Positions 53,805-62,557 of a stretch of 64,000 nucleotides of DNA are shown piece by piece; positions within the stretch are counted from its first letter, which is position 1; the number at the start of each line of letters is the position of its first letter. This DNA is from Porphyrobacter sp. ULC335. GTDB lineage: Bacteria > Pseudomonadota > Alphaproteobacteria > Sphingomonadales > Sphingomonadaceae. The DNA lies in assembly GCF_025917005.1 (NCBI RefSeq), contig NZ_CP078091.1, positions 1,612,001 through 1,676,000 on the forward strand, in the 5' to 3' direction. The notes beneath the pieces are model-generated. The model saw nothing but the letters and a program-made list of their open reading frames with translations. It had not been told where the DNA came from and made no database searches. Position numbers and translations under genes: made by a program.

Positions 53805-54773
53805 TCAGGCAAGCAGGCCCGCGCCATGGTTGTGGTAGAACGCCCAGCGCGCCGCAAATTGCATCGGGTCCTTGCGGGTGACCAGCGCATCGTCGGGCGT
53901 GTCGAGCCAGTCCTCGGCACGGCTGGCGACAAACCGCAGGCACGCACCCTTGGCGACGTCAGCGAAGATTGCGCGCTCTTCGGGCGTAAGGCGGCGCACG
54001 GACTGGTAGCCCTCGGCCAGCGCTGCGCCGCAATCGGCGCGATAGGCATTGTCCCCGTCGAAACACCATGCGGCATGGGTCACCGCCAGATCGAGCACCA
54101 TCGGTCCGGTGCAGGCGAAATAGAAATCGATCAGCCCCGTTACCCGATCGCCCAGCATCAGCACATTATCGGGAAACAGATCGGTGTGGGTCTGCGACGG
54201 CGGCAGCGCCGACAGGTCGAGCGCGGCGGCGGCGCGGGCATGATCCAGCATGGCGGGCAGAGCGGCATTGATGGTCGCCAGCCGCTCCGCCCCGCAAGCC
54301 TCCAGAATCGCGGCGCTCGCGGCGAAGTCCATCGCATTGGCGCGGATCCGCGGGAAATCCTGCGCGGCCAGATGCAGGTTCGCCAGCACCTCGCCCACGG
54401 CGCGCGCCTGTGCGGGCGTGGGGCGGGTGGGGGAGACGCCCGGCAGGAACTCGATCAGTGCCGCCGCCTTGCCCTCGACCATGCGGAAGGACGCGCCGTC
54501 GCGGTCGTGCATGGTGCGCGGCACGGGGCAAGCCTTGCCCGCCAGATGATCGAGCAGGTCGAGAAAATAGGGCAGATCGGCATAATCGATCCGCCGTTCG
54601 TAGAGCGTCAGGATGAAGCGGGTGCCACTTGTTCCGCTGCCGGTCGTCTCGATCAGCCAGTTGGAGTTGGACACGCCCTCGGCAATGCCCTTGGCCATGA
54701 CCAGATCGCCCACGTCATATTGCGCGATCAGCCGGGCAAGGTCTTCCGCGCCCAGATGGGTATAGACCGCCAC
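53805..54773 (-). CDS. thrB: Homoserine kinase (ThrB2, aminoglycoside phosphotransferase fold)
   Basis: A 322-aa kinase phosphorylating homoserine in threonine synthesis. It begins MAVYTHLGAEDLARLIAQYDVG and contains GVSNSNWLIET, FILTLYERRID, and the catalytic loop THTDLFPDNVLM with LIDFYFACTGP for the metal Asp, as in alphaproteobacterial ThrB that share the APH fold rather than the GHMP fold. Gene order ispH-thrB-rnhA supports the call; spacing 21 bp to ispH. Confidence 0.93.
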   Translation of the reverse strand: MAVYTHLGAEDLARLIAQYDVGDLVMAKGIAEGVSNSNWLIETTGSGTSGTRFILTLYERRIDYADLPYFLDLLDHLAGKACPVPRTMHDRDGASFRMVEGKAAALIEFLPGVSPTRPTPAQARAVGEVLANLHLAAQDFPRIRANAMDFAASAAILEACGAERLATINAALPAMLDHARAAAALDLSALPPSQTHTDLFPDNVLMLGDRVTGLIDFYFACTGPMVLDLAVTHAAWCFDGDNAYRADCGAALAEGYQSVRRLTPEERAIFADVAKGACLRFVASRAEDWLDTPDDALVTRKDPMQFAARWAFYHNHGAGLLA

Positions 54774-54794
54774 CGGTTGCCGCCTTCCGCCAGC

Positions 54795-55772
54795 CTATTC
54801 GGTCAGCTGACGGGGCAGCTTGAAGACCATCTTCTCTTCGGCGGCGGTGATCGTCTTTTCGCTGATCGGGCGATAGGCGGCGAGCGCATCGACCACTTCG
54901 CGCACCAGAATTTCAGGCGCTGAGGCCCCTGCGGTCAGGCCCAGCGTCTCGACCCCGTCGAGCCATGCAAAATCGATCTCGCTGGCGCGCTGGATCAGTT
55001 TGGACGGGGTGCCGAGCCGTTCGGCCACTTCCACCAGCCGCAGCGCATTGGAGGAATTGGGCGAGCCGATCACCAGCACCAGATCGCAATCCTGCGCCAG
55101 TTCCTTGACCGCCGCCTGACGGTTGGAAGTGGCGTAGCAGATGTCCTCGGCACGCGGGCCGGAGATGTTGGGGTAGCGCCATTCGAGCGCCTGAATCACC
55201 TCGCGGGTGTCGTCCACCGACAGCGTGGTCTGGGTGAGGTAGGACAGCGCCTCGTCGGAATCGAAGGGCAGCTTGTCCACATCCTCGATCGTCTCCACCA
55301 GTGTCATCTGGCCGGGCTCGACCTGGCCCATCGTGCCGATCACTTCGGGGTGGCCTTCGTGGCCGATGAAGATGATGTGGCGGCCTTTCTCGATCTGGCG
55401 TTCGGCCTGACGGTGGACCTTGCTGACCAGCGGGCAGGTGGCATCGACATACAGCAGCTTGCGGCGCTTGGCTTCGGCCGGAACCGCCTTTGGCACGCCG
55501 TGGGCGCTGAACACCACCGGCGCATCATCGGGCACTTCGTCCAGTTCCTCGACAAAGATCGCGCCCTGCGCCTTCAGCCCTTCGACCACATATTTGTTGT
55601 GGACGATTTCATGCCGGACATAGACCGGCGAGCCATAGCGTTCGAGCGCCTTCTCGACGATTTCGATCGCACGGTCGACTCCGGCGCAGAAACCGCGCGG
55701 CGCGGCGATCAGCAGGTTGAGGGGCGGACGAGTTGCCATATCGGCATCGGAGGCGGGAAAGGGCGCGTTCAT
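54795..55772 (-). CDS. ispH: 4-hydroxy-3-methylbut-2-enyl diphosphate reductase
   Basis: A 325-aa iron-sulfur enzyme making IPP and DMAPP in the last step of the MEP isoprenoid pathway. The three cluster cysteines are in RGFCAGVDRA, VDATCPLVSKVH and ICYATSNRQ, and the substrate residues are in RHEIVHN, FSAHGVP and GHEGHPEV. The first ATG (55772) and an internal one (codon 12) are both possible starts. It heads the operon with thrB and rnhA. Confidence 0.96.
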   Translation of the reverse strand: MNAPFPASDADMATRPPLNLLIAAPRGFCAGVDRAIEIVEKALERYGSPVYVRHEIVHNKYVVEGLKAQGAIFVEELDEVPDDAPVVFSAHGVPKAVPAEAKRRKLLYVDATCPLVSKVHRQAERQIEKGRHIIFIGHEGHPEVIGTMGQVEPGQMTLVETIEDVDKLPFDSDEALSYLTQTTLSVDDTREVIQALEWRYPNISGPRAEDICYATSNRQAAVKELAQDCDLVLVIGSPNSSNALRLVEVAERLGTPSKLIQRASEIDFAWLDGVETLGLTAGASAPEILVREVVDALAAYRPISEKTITAAEEKMVFKLPRQLTE

Positions 55773-55844
55773 GTCGCTACCCCTAGCGCTTTCCGCAGGT
55801 CCTCGCTAGGGCGCTCGGGATCGTAAATTCGAGGACGGCTTTCA

Positions 55845-56495
55845 ATGATGCTGCGTGCACGCTCCCTTACCGCGCTTGGCCTCGTGGCTGCGCTGTCCGC
55901 CTGCTCGAACGAGGGCGAGCTGGTGATCGATCAGGGCGTGGGGATTGCCAGCGTGCTGACGCTGTGCCCTTCGGTCGGCATTCCCGACTATACCGGCGAC
56001 GTCACGACCTTCCGCTCCGCCGATGACACGACTGTCGCCAGCCTTGATGTCAGCGCGGCGATGACCGACCTGCGCGCCACCTGCAACGACACCGCCGACA
56101 AGATCTATTCCGAGGCGAGCTTCACCGTGAACGCGCGCCGCACTGATACGCGCGGCGCGCGCTCGGTTGAATTGCCGTACTTCGTCACTGTGCTGCGCGG
56201 CGGCACCGCCGTGGTGTCCAAGCGCGTCGGCACCGTCACGCTGACTTTCGCCGACGGGCAGGAGCGCGCCAGCGCCACGGCCAAGGCGGGCGGCTTCATC
56301 AATCGCGCCGATGCGGCCCTGCCGGAAGATATCCGCCAGAAGATCACCAAGCGACGACGCGCGGGCGATGCCGAGGCAGCGCTCGATCCGCTCGCCGATC
56401 CCGAAGTGAAAGCGGCGATTGCCCGCACCCGCTTCGAAATGCTGGTCGGCTTCCAGCTGACCGAAGCCCAGCTGCGCTATAATGTAACGAGGTAA
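55845..56495 (+). CDS. Lipoprotein of unknown function
   Basis: A 216-aa protein with signal peptide MMLRARSLTALGLVAALSA and lipobox LSAC. The mature part is strand-rich (SFTVNARRTDTRGARSVELPYFVTVLRGG in part) and has a charged stretch EDIRQKITKRRRAGDAEAALDPLADPEVKAAI. GAGGACGG precedes the ATG. I do not recognise the family. It diverges from ispH and lies between that operon and argS. Confidence 0.75.
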   Translation: MMLRARSLTALGLVAALSACSNEGELVIDQGVGIASVLTLCPSVGIPDYTGDVTTFRSADDTTVASLDVSAAMTDLRATCNDTADKIYSEASFTVNARRTDTRGARSVELPYFVTVLRGGTAVVSKRVGTVTLTFADGQERASATAKAGGFINRADAALPEDIRQKITKRRRAGDAEAALDPLADPEVKAAIARTRFEMLVGFQLTEAQLRYNVTR

Positions 56496-56502
56496 GGAAC
56501 CT

Positions 56503-56624
56503 CCCCTCCTCTTCAGAGGAGGGGATCGAGGGGTGGTGGCGCGGTGCACAGCACCGCGCTCCCGTGGCTCGCTTCGCTCGCAACCACCCCCAACCCCCTC
56601 CTTTGAAAAAGAGGGGGCTTTAGG
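56503..56624. repeat. Nested palindromic element between lipoprotein and argS genes
   Basis: Contains CCCCTCCTCT/AGAGGAGGGG (56503-56512 and 56515-56524), an outer GGGGTGGT/ACCACCCC pair enclosing a GCGCGGTGC/GCACCGCGC hairpin, and CCCCCTC/GAGGGGG (56594-56600 and 56611-56617). The first hairpin lies just after the lipoprotein stop and could act as its 3' end. Layout suggests a dispersed non-coding repeat. Confidence 0.7.
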
Positions 56625-56640
56625 TGCCGTTCTTCCCTCG

Positions 56641-56659
56641 TCCCGGGCTTGACCCGGGA
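56641..56659. repeat. Palindrome TCCCGGG-N5-CCCGGGA
   Basis: Seven-base arms at 56641-56647 and 56653-56659. The surrounding GTCCCGGGCTTGACCCGGGACCCCGC is a short element I have seen scattered in sphingomonad genomes. It precedes argS by about 54 bp. Confidence 0.6.
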
Positions 56660-56713
56660 CCCCGCTTCCTATCTTGCACGCGCGATACTCCGCGCCATAC
56701 GCACGAGAAACCG

Positions 56714-58462
56714 ATGACCCAACCCAAGACCCTTTACGCCGCTTACACCGCGCTGATCGAAACCGTGCTGACCGATCTGGTCGCAGATGGCGTGCTGCCT
56801 GCTGGCACCAGCTTCGCCAACGTCACGCTGGAGCCGCCGCGCGATGCGTCGCATGGTGATCTGGCCACCAACGCCGCGATGGTGCTGGCCAAGGGGGCGG
56901 GCATGAACCCGCGCGCGCTGGCCGAGGCGATCACCGCCAAGCTGGCTGCGTACCCCACCATCACCAGCGCCGAGATCGCCGGGCCGGGCTTCATCAACCT
57001 GCGCCTCGCTCCGCAGGCATGGCTTGATGAGCTCGCCGCGATCGCCGCTCTTGGCGCGGATTATGGCCGCTCGGCCATGGGCGGCGGCACCCGCGTCAAT
57101 ATCGAATATGTCTCGGCCAACCCCACCGGCCCGATGCACATGGGCCATTGCCGCGGCGCGGTGGTGGGCGATGCGCTTGGCAGCCTGCTCGAATTTGCCG
57201 GGCACAAGGTTATCCGCGAATACTACGTCAACGACGCGGGCGCGCAGGTCGATGTGCTCGCCCGCTCGGTGCACCTGCGGTATCTCGAGGCGCTTGGGCA
57301 GGAAATCACCATCCCCGAAGGTCTGTATCCGGGCGACTACCTCGTCGATATCGGCCAGAAACTCGCCGCCGAGTTTGGCGACCAATACGCCGCCGCGCCC
57401 GAGGGCGATTGGCTGATCCTGTTCCGCACCCGCGCTGTGGCAGCGATGATGGACATGATCCGCGACGATCTGGCGACCCTCGGCATCAAGCACGACCTGT
57501 TCTCGTCAGAGGCTGAACTGCAAGCCTCGGGCAAGGTCGATGCCGCCGAAGCCTGGCTGCGCGAACATGACCTTGTCTATGACGGCGTGCTCGAAGCGCC
57601 CAAGGGCAAGGCCCCGCCGGAAGATTGGGAGCAGGTAGCACTGCCGCTGTTCCGCTCGACCAAGTTCGGCGACGATCAGGATCGCCCGATCAAGAAGTCG
57701 AACGGCGCGTGGACCTATTTCGGCGCGGACCTCGCCTACCACTTCCAGAAGGCCCAGACCGCCGATGCGCTGGTGGATATCTGGGGCGCGGATCATGCAG
57801 GCACGGTGAAGCGGATCAAGGCCGCTGTCGCCGCGCTGACCAGTGCCGATGGCGCTACGCCCAAGCCCTTCGAGGTCAAGCTGGTCCAGATGGTGCAGCT
57901 GATGAAGGGCGGCCAGCCGTTCAAGATGTCCAAGCGGGCGGGCAATTTCGTGACGCTGGCGGACGTTGTCGACATGGTGGGCAAGGACGTGGTGCGCTTC
58001 ACCATGCTGACCCGCAAGCCCGATGCGCAGATGGATTTCGACTTTGACAAGGTGGTCGAAGCGTCGAAGGACAATCCGGTCTTCTATGTGCAATACGCCC
58101 ATGCCCGGATCCGTTCGACGCTGCGCAAGGCGGCGGAAGCGGGTGTCACGCCGTCGGACGCCGCGCTCGACCGGCTTGGAACCGAGGAGCTGGCGCTGGT
58201 CGCCCGCGCCGCGCAGTTCCCGCGCGAGATCGAGGCTGCAGCGCGTGCGCGCGAACCGCACCGGATCGCCTTCTACCTCTATGATCTGGCCGCCGACCTC
58301 CATTCCTACTGGAACCTCGGTAACGACCGCCCGGAAAAGCGCTTCATCGTGGAACAGGATGCAGAGCTGACCGCGGCAAGACTTTTCCTTGGGGCGGCAA
58401 TCGGGCAAGTGATCAAGGGCGGTCTCGGCGTGCTTGGCGTCGAGGCTGTCGAGAGCATGTAA
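56714..58462 (+). CDS. argS: Arginine-tRNA ligase
   Basis: A 582-aa class I synthetase. The ATG at 56714 (MTQPKTLYAAYTALIETVL) is chosen by homology-like N-terminus; the upstream frame runs through repeat DNA. The HIGH-type motif is GPMHMGHCRGAVVGD, the KMSKS-type motif PFKMSKRAGNFVTL, preceded by the N-terminal Add1 domain and followed by the anticodon-binding DALR domain ending in LGVEAVESM. The ribosome site is weak (GAGAAACC). It heads the run with the SPOR protein and nagZ. Confidence 0.96.
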   Translation: MTQPKTLYAAYTALIETVLTDLVADGVLPAGTSFANVTLEPPRDASHGDLATNAAMVLAKGAGMNPRALAEAITAKLAAYPTITSAEIAGPGFINLRLAPQAWLDELAAIAALGADYGRSAMGGGTRVNIEYVSANPTGPMHMGHCRGAVVGDALGSLLEFAGHKVIREYYVNDAGAQVDVLARSVHLRYLEALGQEITIPEGLYPGDYLVDIGQKLAAEFGDQYAAAPEGDWLILFRTRAVAAMMDMIRDDLATLGIKHDLFSSEAELQASGKVDAAEAWLREHDLVYDGVLEAPKGKAPPEDWEQVALPLFRSTKFGDDQDRPIKKSNGAWTYFGADLAYHFQKAQTADALVDIWGADHAGTVKRIKAAVAALTSADGATPKPFEVKLVQMVQLMKGGQPFKMSKRAGNFVTLADVVDMVGKDVVRFTMLTRKPDAQMDFDFDKVVEASKDNPVFYVQYAHARIRSTLRKAAEAGVTPSDAALDRLGTEELALVARAAQFPREIEAAARAREPHRIAFYLYDLAADLHSYWNLGNDRPEKRFIVEQDAELTAARLFLGAAIGQVIKGGLGVLGVEAVESM

Positions 58463-58502
58463 TCGAGGCTATTCTGCTTCGCGGGGGTCACAAGAAGTCG
58501 CC

Positions 58503-59195
58503 ATGATCGATGCCGAATACGAGGAACTGGACGAAGGCAACGGCGAGCTTGATCTCGCCGATACCGACAGTCTGCCCTGGCTCGAATCCGACGAGGAGGA
58601 CGAGGAAGCGGGCGGGCTCGATACCGGGCAGATCATGCTGTTTGCCGCAGGGCTGGTGGCATTGCTCGGCGTCGTGGTTGGCGGCGTGTGGTGGGTCTCG
58701 AACCGCGCGGTGGGCGGCGAGGCTGTGGCCGATGGCAGCGTGATCGCTGCGCCCGCCGGGCCGATCAAGCAGCGCCCCGATGATCCGGGCGGCAAGGAAT
58801 TCGCCGGAACGGGCAATGTCGCTCCCGTGGTGGGCGAGGGCGGTTCGCGTCCGGCGGTCGTCGCCGATGCGCCGATGCCGCCGCTCCCCGGCCCTGCGGC
58901 GACGCCCTCGGCCGCCGCGACCAAGCCGGTGCCTGCCACCTCGCCCAGCGCTGCCCCTGTGGCCGGCGTCGGCGTCCAGCTCGCCGCCTACGGCACCCGC
59001 GCCCGCGCCGAGCAGGGATGGACCGATGTGTCCCGCCGCACCGACGCGCTGACCGGGGTCAAGTACCGGGTGGTCGAAGGCAAGGTCGATATCGGCACGG
59101 TCTATCGCTTGCAGGCCGTGACCGGCAGCCGCGCCGAGGCCGACCGGCTGTGCGCCGCGCTGAAAGCTGACGGGGTCGACTGTCAGGTGAAGTAA
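58503..59195 (+). CDS. SPOR domain membrane protein
   Basis: A 230-aa bitopic protein: a very acidic cytoplasmic N-terminus (about 1-40, SDEEDEEAGG), one membrane helix (IMLFAAGLVALLGVVVGGVWWV), a Pro/Ala-rich periplasmic linker, and a C-terminal SPOR domain (VQLAAYGTRARAEQGWTDV, LQAVTGSRAEADRLCAALKADGVDCQV). SPOR domains bind denuded peptidoglycan at the division site. Forty bp after argS and ahead of nagZ, a cell-wall gene, in an order familiar from alphaproteobacteria. Confidence 0.9.
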   Translation: MIDAEYEELDEGNGELDLADTDSLPWLESDEEDEEAGGLDTGQIMLFAAGLVALLGVVVGGVWWVSNRAVGGEAVADGSVIAAPAGPIKQRPDDPGGKEFAGTGNVAPVVGEGGSRPAVVADAPMPPLPGPAATPSAAATKPVPATSPSAAPVAGVGVQLAAYGTRARAEQGWTDVSRRTDALTGVKYRVVEGKVDIGTVYRLQAVTGSRAEADRLCAALKADGVDCQVK

Positions 59196-59224
59196 GGGGC
59201 CTTCAGAGGCGCTTTTCCCCGCTC

Positions 59225-59255
59225 TTGACCCCCTCTTGCCCTTGCTAGACCCCCC
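59225..59255. repeat. Degenerate copy of the 11-bp TAGACCCCC array
   Basis: TTGACCCCCTC, TTGCCCTTGC and TAGACCCCCCG follow each other with steps of 11 and 10 bp between the SPOR gene and nagZ. Resembles the arrays at 1207 and 41761, but no CACGTG-centred site is near. Confidence 0.45.
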
Positions 59256-59276
59256 GTTGAGTGCGAATTTGCGGGC

Positions 59277-60299
59277 ATGATTCCGGCAATCTTCGGCCTT
59301 TCCGGCCCGCATCTGACAGCGGACGAACGCGCCTTCTTCCGCGAGGCTGATCCTGCGGGCTACATCCTGTTCGGGCGCAATTGCGTCGATCCCGAACAGC
59401 TGCGCGCCCTGACCGATGATCTTCGGAGCATCCACGGGCGCGACCGGCTGCTGGTCTCGATCGATCAGGAAGGCGGGCGCGTGGCGCGGCTCAGACCGCC
59501 GCATTGGGCAGGCTATCCGGCAGGCCAAGTCTTTGAGAAGCTTTACGATATCGCCCCCGCCAGCGCCATAGAGGCAGCGCGCGCCAACGCCACCGCAATG
59601 GCGCTGGAACTCTCCGCGATGGGCATCACGGTCGATTATCACCCCCCGCTCGATCTGAGGGTGCCGGGCGCGCATGACGTGATCGGCGACCGCGCCTTCG
59701 GCAGCGACCCGATGCAAGTCGCAGCGCTGGGCCGCGCGGTGCTCGAAGGGCTGGCCGCAGGCGGCGTGGCGGGGTGCATCAAGCATATGCCCGGGCACGG
59801 CAGAACCGATGTCGACACCCACAAGGCGCTTCCCACCGTCACCGCCAGCGCGGCTGAGCTTGAGGATGACCTTGCGCCGTTCCGCACGCTGAATCATGCA
59901 CTTATCGGCATGACCGGCCACCTCGTCTTCACCGCTTGGGATGCCGAGAACCCCGCGACGCTCTCCGCCACCGTGATCCGCGACGTGATCCGCGGTCAGA
60001 TCGGCTTCGATGGCCTGCTGCTCACCGATGATATCGATATGGAAGCGCTCGGCGGCACCATCCCCGAACGCGCCGCCCGCGCGCACGCAGCGGGTTGTGA
60101 CATCATTCTGAATTGCTGGGCGAAAATGGACGACATGACGGGCATTTGCGATGTGCTCCCTGCCATGTCCGATGCCACCGCGGCGCGGCTTGACCGGGCG
60201 CTGGCAGGCACGCGGGTTGCGCCGTCGATCGCACCCGAGGCCGCAACCTTGCTGGCAAAGCGCGACGCCCTGCTGGCGCTCGCCGGAACTGCTGCATGA
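59277..60299 (+). CDS. nagZ: Beta-N-acetylhexosaminidase NagZ (GH3)
   Basis: A 340-aa cytoplasmic enzyme that removes GlcNAc from anhydro-muropeptides in wall recycling. GH3 marks: VSIDQEGGRVARLRPP, MGITVDYHPPLDL, the NagZ His/Asp loop KHMPGHGRTDVDTHKALP and the nucleophile in LLLTDDIDMEAL. Its stop overlaps the scpA start by 4 bp. Product in the wall-recycling route would be sensed via beta-lactam responses in some species; no ampR is here. Confidence 0.94.
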   Translation: MIPAIFGLSGPHLTADERAFFREADPAGYILFGRNCVDPEQLRALTDDLRSIHGRDRLLVSIDQEGGRVARLRPPHWAGYPAGQVFEKLYDIAPASAIEAARANATAMALELSAMGITVDYHPPLDLRVPGAHDVIGDRAFGSDPMQVAALGRAVLEGLAAGGVAGCIKHMPGHGRTDVDTHKALPTVTASAAELEDDLAPFRTLNHALIGMTGHLVFTAWDAENPATLSATVIRDVIRGQIGFDGLLLTDDIDMEALGGTIPERAARAHAAGCDIILNCWAKMDDMTGICDVLPAMSDATAARLDRALAGTRVAPSIAPEAATLLAKRDALLALAGTAA

Positions 60300-61084
60300 T
60301 GGCCGACGATCAACCCTTCATGTTCCCGCCCGAAGCGGGGCGTCAGGATACCGACGCGCTCTATCTCGCGCTGGACGGGTGGGAAGGGCCGCTCGATCTG
60401 CTGCTTGATCTGGCGCGGCGGCAGAAGGTCGACCTGCGCCAGATTTCGATCCTCGCGCTGGTGGATCAATACCTCACCTATATCGAGCGTGCCGGTGCGA
60501 TGAAGTTGGAGCTGGCCGCCGATTACCTCGTGATGGCGGCGTGGCTCGCCTACCTCAAATCGGCGATGCTGCTGCCCAAGGCCGAACAGGAAGATCCTTC
60601 GCCCGAAGAACTCGCGCTGCGCCTGCAACTGCGCCTGCAACGCCTCGGCGCGATGCGTGAGGCGGCGGCGCGGCTGATGGGGCGCGACCGGATCGGGCGC
60701 GATGTGTTCCTGCGCGGCGCGCCAGAAGGGCTGCGCACCGACCGCAAGACCGTGTGGCGCAGCGATCTGTTCAGCGTCATTCAGGCCTATGGGCAGGTGA
60801 AAGCGCGCACCGCGCCGCGCATCTATCACGTTGCCAATCGCCCGGTGATGACGCTCGACAGCGCGCTTGAGCGCGTCTCGGCGATGCTCGGCGTGACGCT
60901 GGAATGGATGGAGATCCGCGATTTTCTGCCGCCCCACGCCTCGCCGGAACTGAAGCGCTCGGCATTGGCCTCCAGCTTCGTCGCGGCGCTGGAACTGGCC
61001 AAGCGGGGCCGGGCGGAACTCGATCAGGAGGGTGCCTTCGCCCCCTTGCGCATCCGCCGCCTGAAGGATGCCGCCGCAGCATGA
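60296..61084 (+). CDS. scpA: Segregation and condensation protein A
   Basis: A 262-aa kleisin that bridges SMC heads with ScpB. It contains LALDGWEGPLDLLLDLARRQKVDL in part, ILALVDQYLTYIERA and MAAWLAYLKSAMLLP, the usual N-terminal ScpA block, and a C-terminal winged helix. It starts ATGATG at 60296 inside the nagZ stop and ends overlapping scpB (ATGA), so nagZ, scpA and scpB are translated in series. ScpAB-SMC is loaded by ParB at parS sites, linking it in function to the parS sites of this window. Confidence 0.94.
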   Translation: MMADDQPFMFPPEAGRQDTDALYLALDGWEGPLDLLLDLARRQKVDLRQISILALVDQYLTYIERAGAMKLELAADYLVMAAWLAYLKSAMLLPKAEQEDPSPEELALRLQLRLQRLGAMREAAARLMGRDRIGRDVFLRGAPEGLRTDRKTVWRSDLFSVIQAYGQVKARTAPRIYHVANRPVMTLDSALERVSAMLGVTLEWMEIRDFLPPHASPELKRSALASSFVAALELAKRGRAELDQEGAFAPLRIRRLKDAAAA

Positions 61085-61719
61085 GCGAAGAGCCCGGCAC
61101 CCTAGAACGCGCGGTGGAAGCGACGCTGTTCGCGGCCGAGGAACCGATGACTGTCGAGGCGCTGGCCGGGCATCTCGGCGGGCTTGCCCATGGCGACGTC
61201 CGCGAAGCACTGCGCCTGCTCGAAGCGCGGTACCGCGCGCGCGGCGTGCATCTGGTCGAGCGTGGCGGCCGCTGGCATTTCGAGACCGCGCCCGATCTGG
61301 CTCACCTGCTGCGCCGCGAGAAGGAGCAGGTGCGCCGCCTCAGCCGCGCCGCCACCGAAGTGCTCGCGATCATCGCCTATCACGAACCCGTCAGCCGCGC
61401 GGAGATCGAATCGATCCGCGGCGTGCAGACCAGCGCGGGGACGCTGGATGTGCTGATGGAGGCGGGCTGGGTGCGCCCCGCAGGCCGGCGTGAGGTGCCG
61501 GGCCGCCCGGTGATCTACGCGACCACGCCCGAATTTCTTGACCAGTTCGGCCTTGCCAGCCGCCGCGACCTGCCCGGCATCGACGAATTGCGCGCCGCAG
61601 GGCTGCTCGATCCGGTCGACGAGGCGCTGGAAGCATCGATGCGCTTCGATCCGGATGAAGATCCGGACAAGGAGCCTGACGAAAGTGATCTGCCGGACGA
61701 CGAGAATCTGGCAGACTGA
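61081..61719 (+). CDS. scpB: Segregation and condensation protein B
   Basis: A 212-aa ScpB with two winged helices: [68 protein letters not shown] in part and the ending of the fold at [13 protein letters not shown]. After about 190 there is an acidic tail ([19 protein letters not shown]). The ATG at 61081 overlaps the scpA stop codon. Confidence 0.94.
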   Translation: MSEEPGTLERAVEATLFAAEEPMTVEALAGHLGGLAHGDVREALRLLEARYRARGVHLVERGGRWHFETAPDLAHLLRREKEQVRRLSRAATEVLAIIAYHEPVSRAEIESIRGVQTSAGTLDVLMEAGWVRPAGRREVPGRPVIYATTPEFLDQFGLASRRDLPGIDELRAAGLLDPVDEALEASMRFDPDEDPDKEPDESDLPDDENLAD

Positions 61720-61826
61720 CTCGCAATTCACGCAAGTCTGGCCTAAATGACGCACTAGCGAACGCCGGGGCCGCCCCCGGCCATGCGGCACACCTTGCCC
61801 CCCGCCGCAGTTCAGGAGTTGAGACC

Positions 61827-62075
61827 ATGGGTTTTTCGTCGATTTGGCATTGGGTCATCGTTCTGCTGATCGTGCTGATCCTGTTCGGTCGCGGCCGCAT
61901 TGCCGAGATGATGGGTGATTTCGGCAAGGGCATTTCGAGCTTCAAGAAGGGCCTGAGCGAAACCGAGGAGACCGCCGCCAAGGCCGCGCGGATCGATCCG
62001 CCGGCTCCTGCTCCGGGCGAAACTGCGGCTCCGGCTCCGGTCTCGGTCGACAAGACCGACAGCAGCGGCACCTGA
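61827..62075 (+). CDS. tatA: Twin-arginine translocase subunit TatA
   Basis: An 82-aa protein: one helix ([17 protein letters not shown]), the FGRGRI hinge and an amphipathic helix ([19 protein letters not shown]), then a soluble Pro/Ala-rich tail. TatA forms the pore-like oligomer for folded proteins. CAGGAGTTGAG precedes the start. Confidence 0.95.
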   Translation: MGFSSIWHWVIVLLIVLILFGRGRIAEMMGDFGKGISSFKKGLSETEETAAKAARIDPPAPAPGETAAPAPVSVDKTDSSGT

Positions 62076-62113
62076 TCGCCCTCCACTGACCCGGCGGCGC
62101 AGGCGCACCCCAT

Positions 62114-62557
62114 ATGCTTGATGTCGGCATCGGAGAGTTGCTGGTCATCCTGATCGTCGCGGTGGTGGTGATCGGGCCCAAAGACCTGCCCCTTGCGATG
62201 CGCACGGCTGGCCGCTGGATCGGCAAGATGCGGCGTATGTCGGCACATTTCCGCAGCGGCATCGACACCATGGTGCGCGAGGCCGAGCTGGAGGAAATGG
62301 AAAAGAAGTGGAAGGCGCAGAACGAAGAAATCATGCGCCGTTCCGCCGCCTTGACCGAAGCCGAAGCTGGCGCGCCGGTGATGACGGGCCCGCCTCCCAT
62401 CGATACGGCGCCGGTCGAGACGCCCACGCCCGTAGCAGCGCCAGTGGACGTAACCGCAGCCCCGGCGGTGTATACACCGCCTGTGGAAGCGGTGGCTGAG
62501 CCTCTGGCACAGGTGCCCGCACCAGACACGAGCCCCAAAGGCGTGAGCGATGTTTAA
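62114..62557 (+). CDS. tatB: Twin-arginine translocase subunit TatB
   Basis: A 147-aa protein starting MLDVGIGELLVILIVAVVVIGPKDLP, the usual TatB helix and GPKDLP hinge, followed by an amphipathic helix and a long Pro/Val/Ala tail (PPPIDTAPVETPTPVAAP). It binds TatC and receives Tat signal peptides. Its last 8 bp overlap tatC. Confidence 0.94.
   Translation: MLDVGIGELLVILIVAVVVIGPKDLPLAMRTAGRWIGKMRRMSAHFRSGIDTMVREAELEEMEKKWKAQNEEIMRRSAALTEAEAGAPVMTGPPPIDTAPVETPTPVAAPVDVTAAPAVYTPPVEAVAEPLAQVPAPDTSPKGVSDV

Noticed and set aside
56624-56713. N-terminal extension of argS from 56624
   Set aside because: The extra 30 codons run through the CCCGGGCTTGACCCGGG repeat and lack a ribosome site; the start at 56714 matches the usual ArgS N-terminus.
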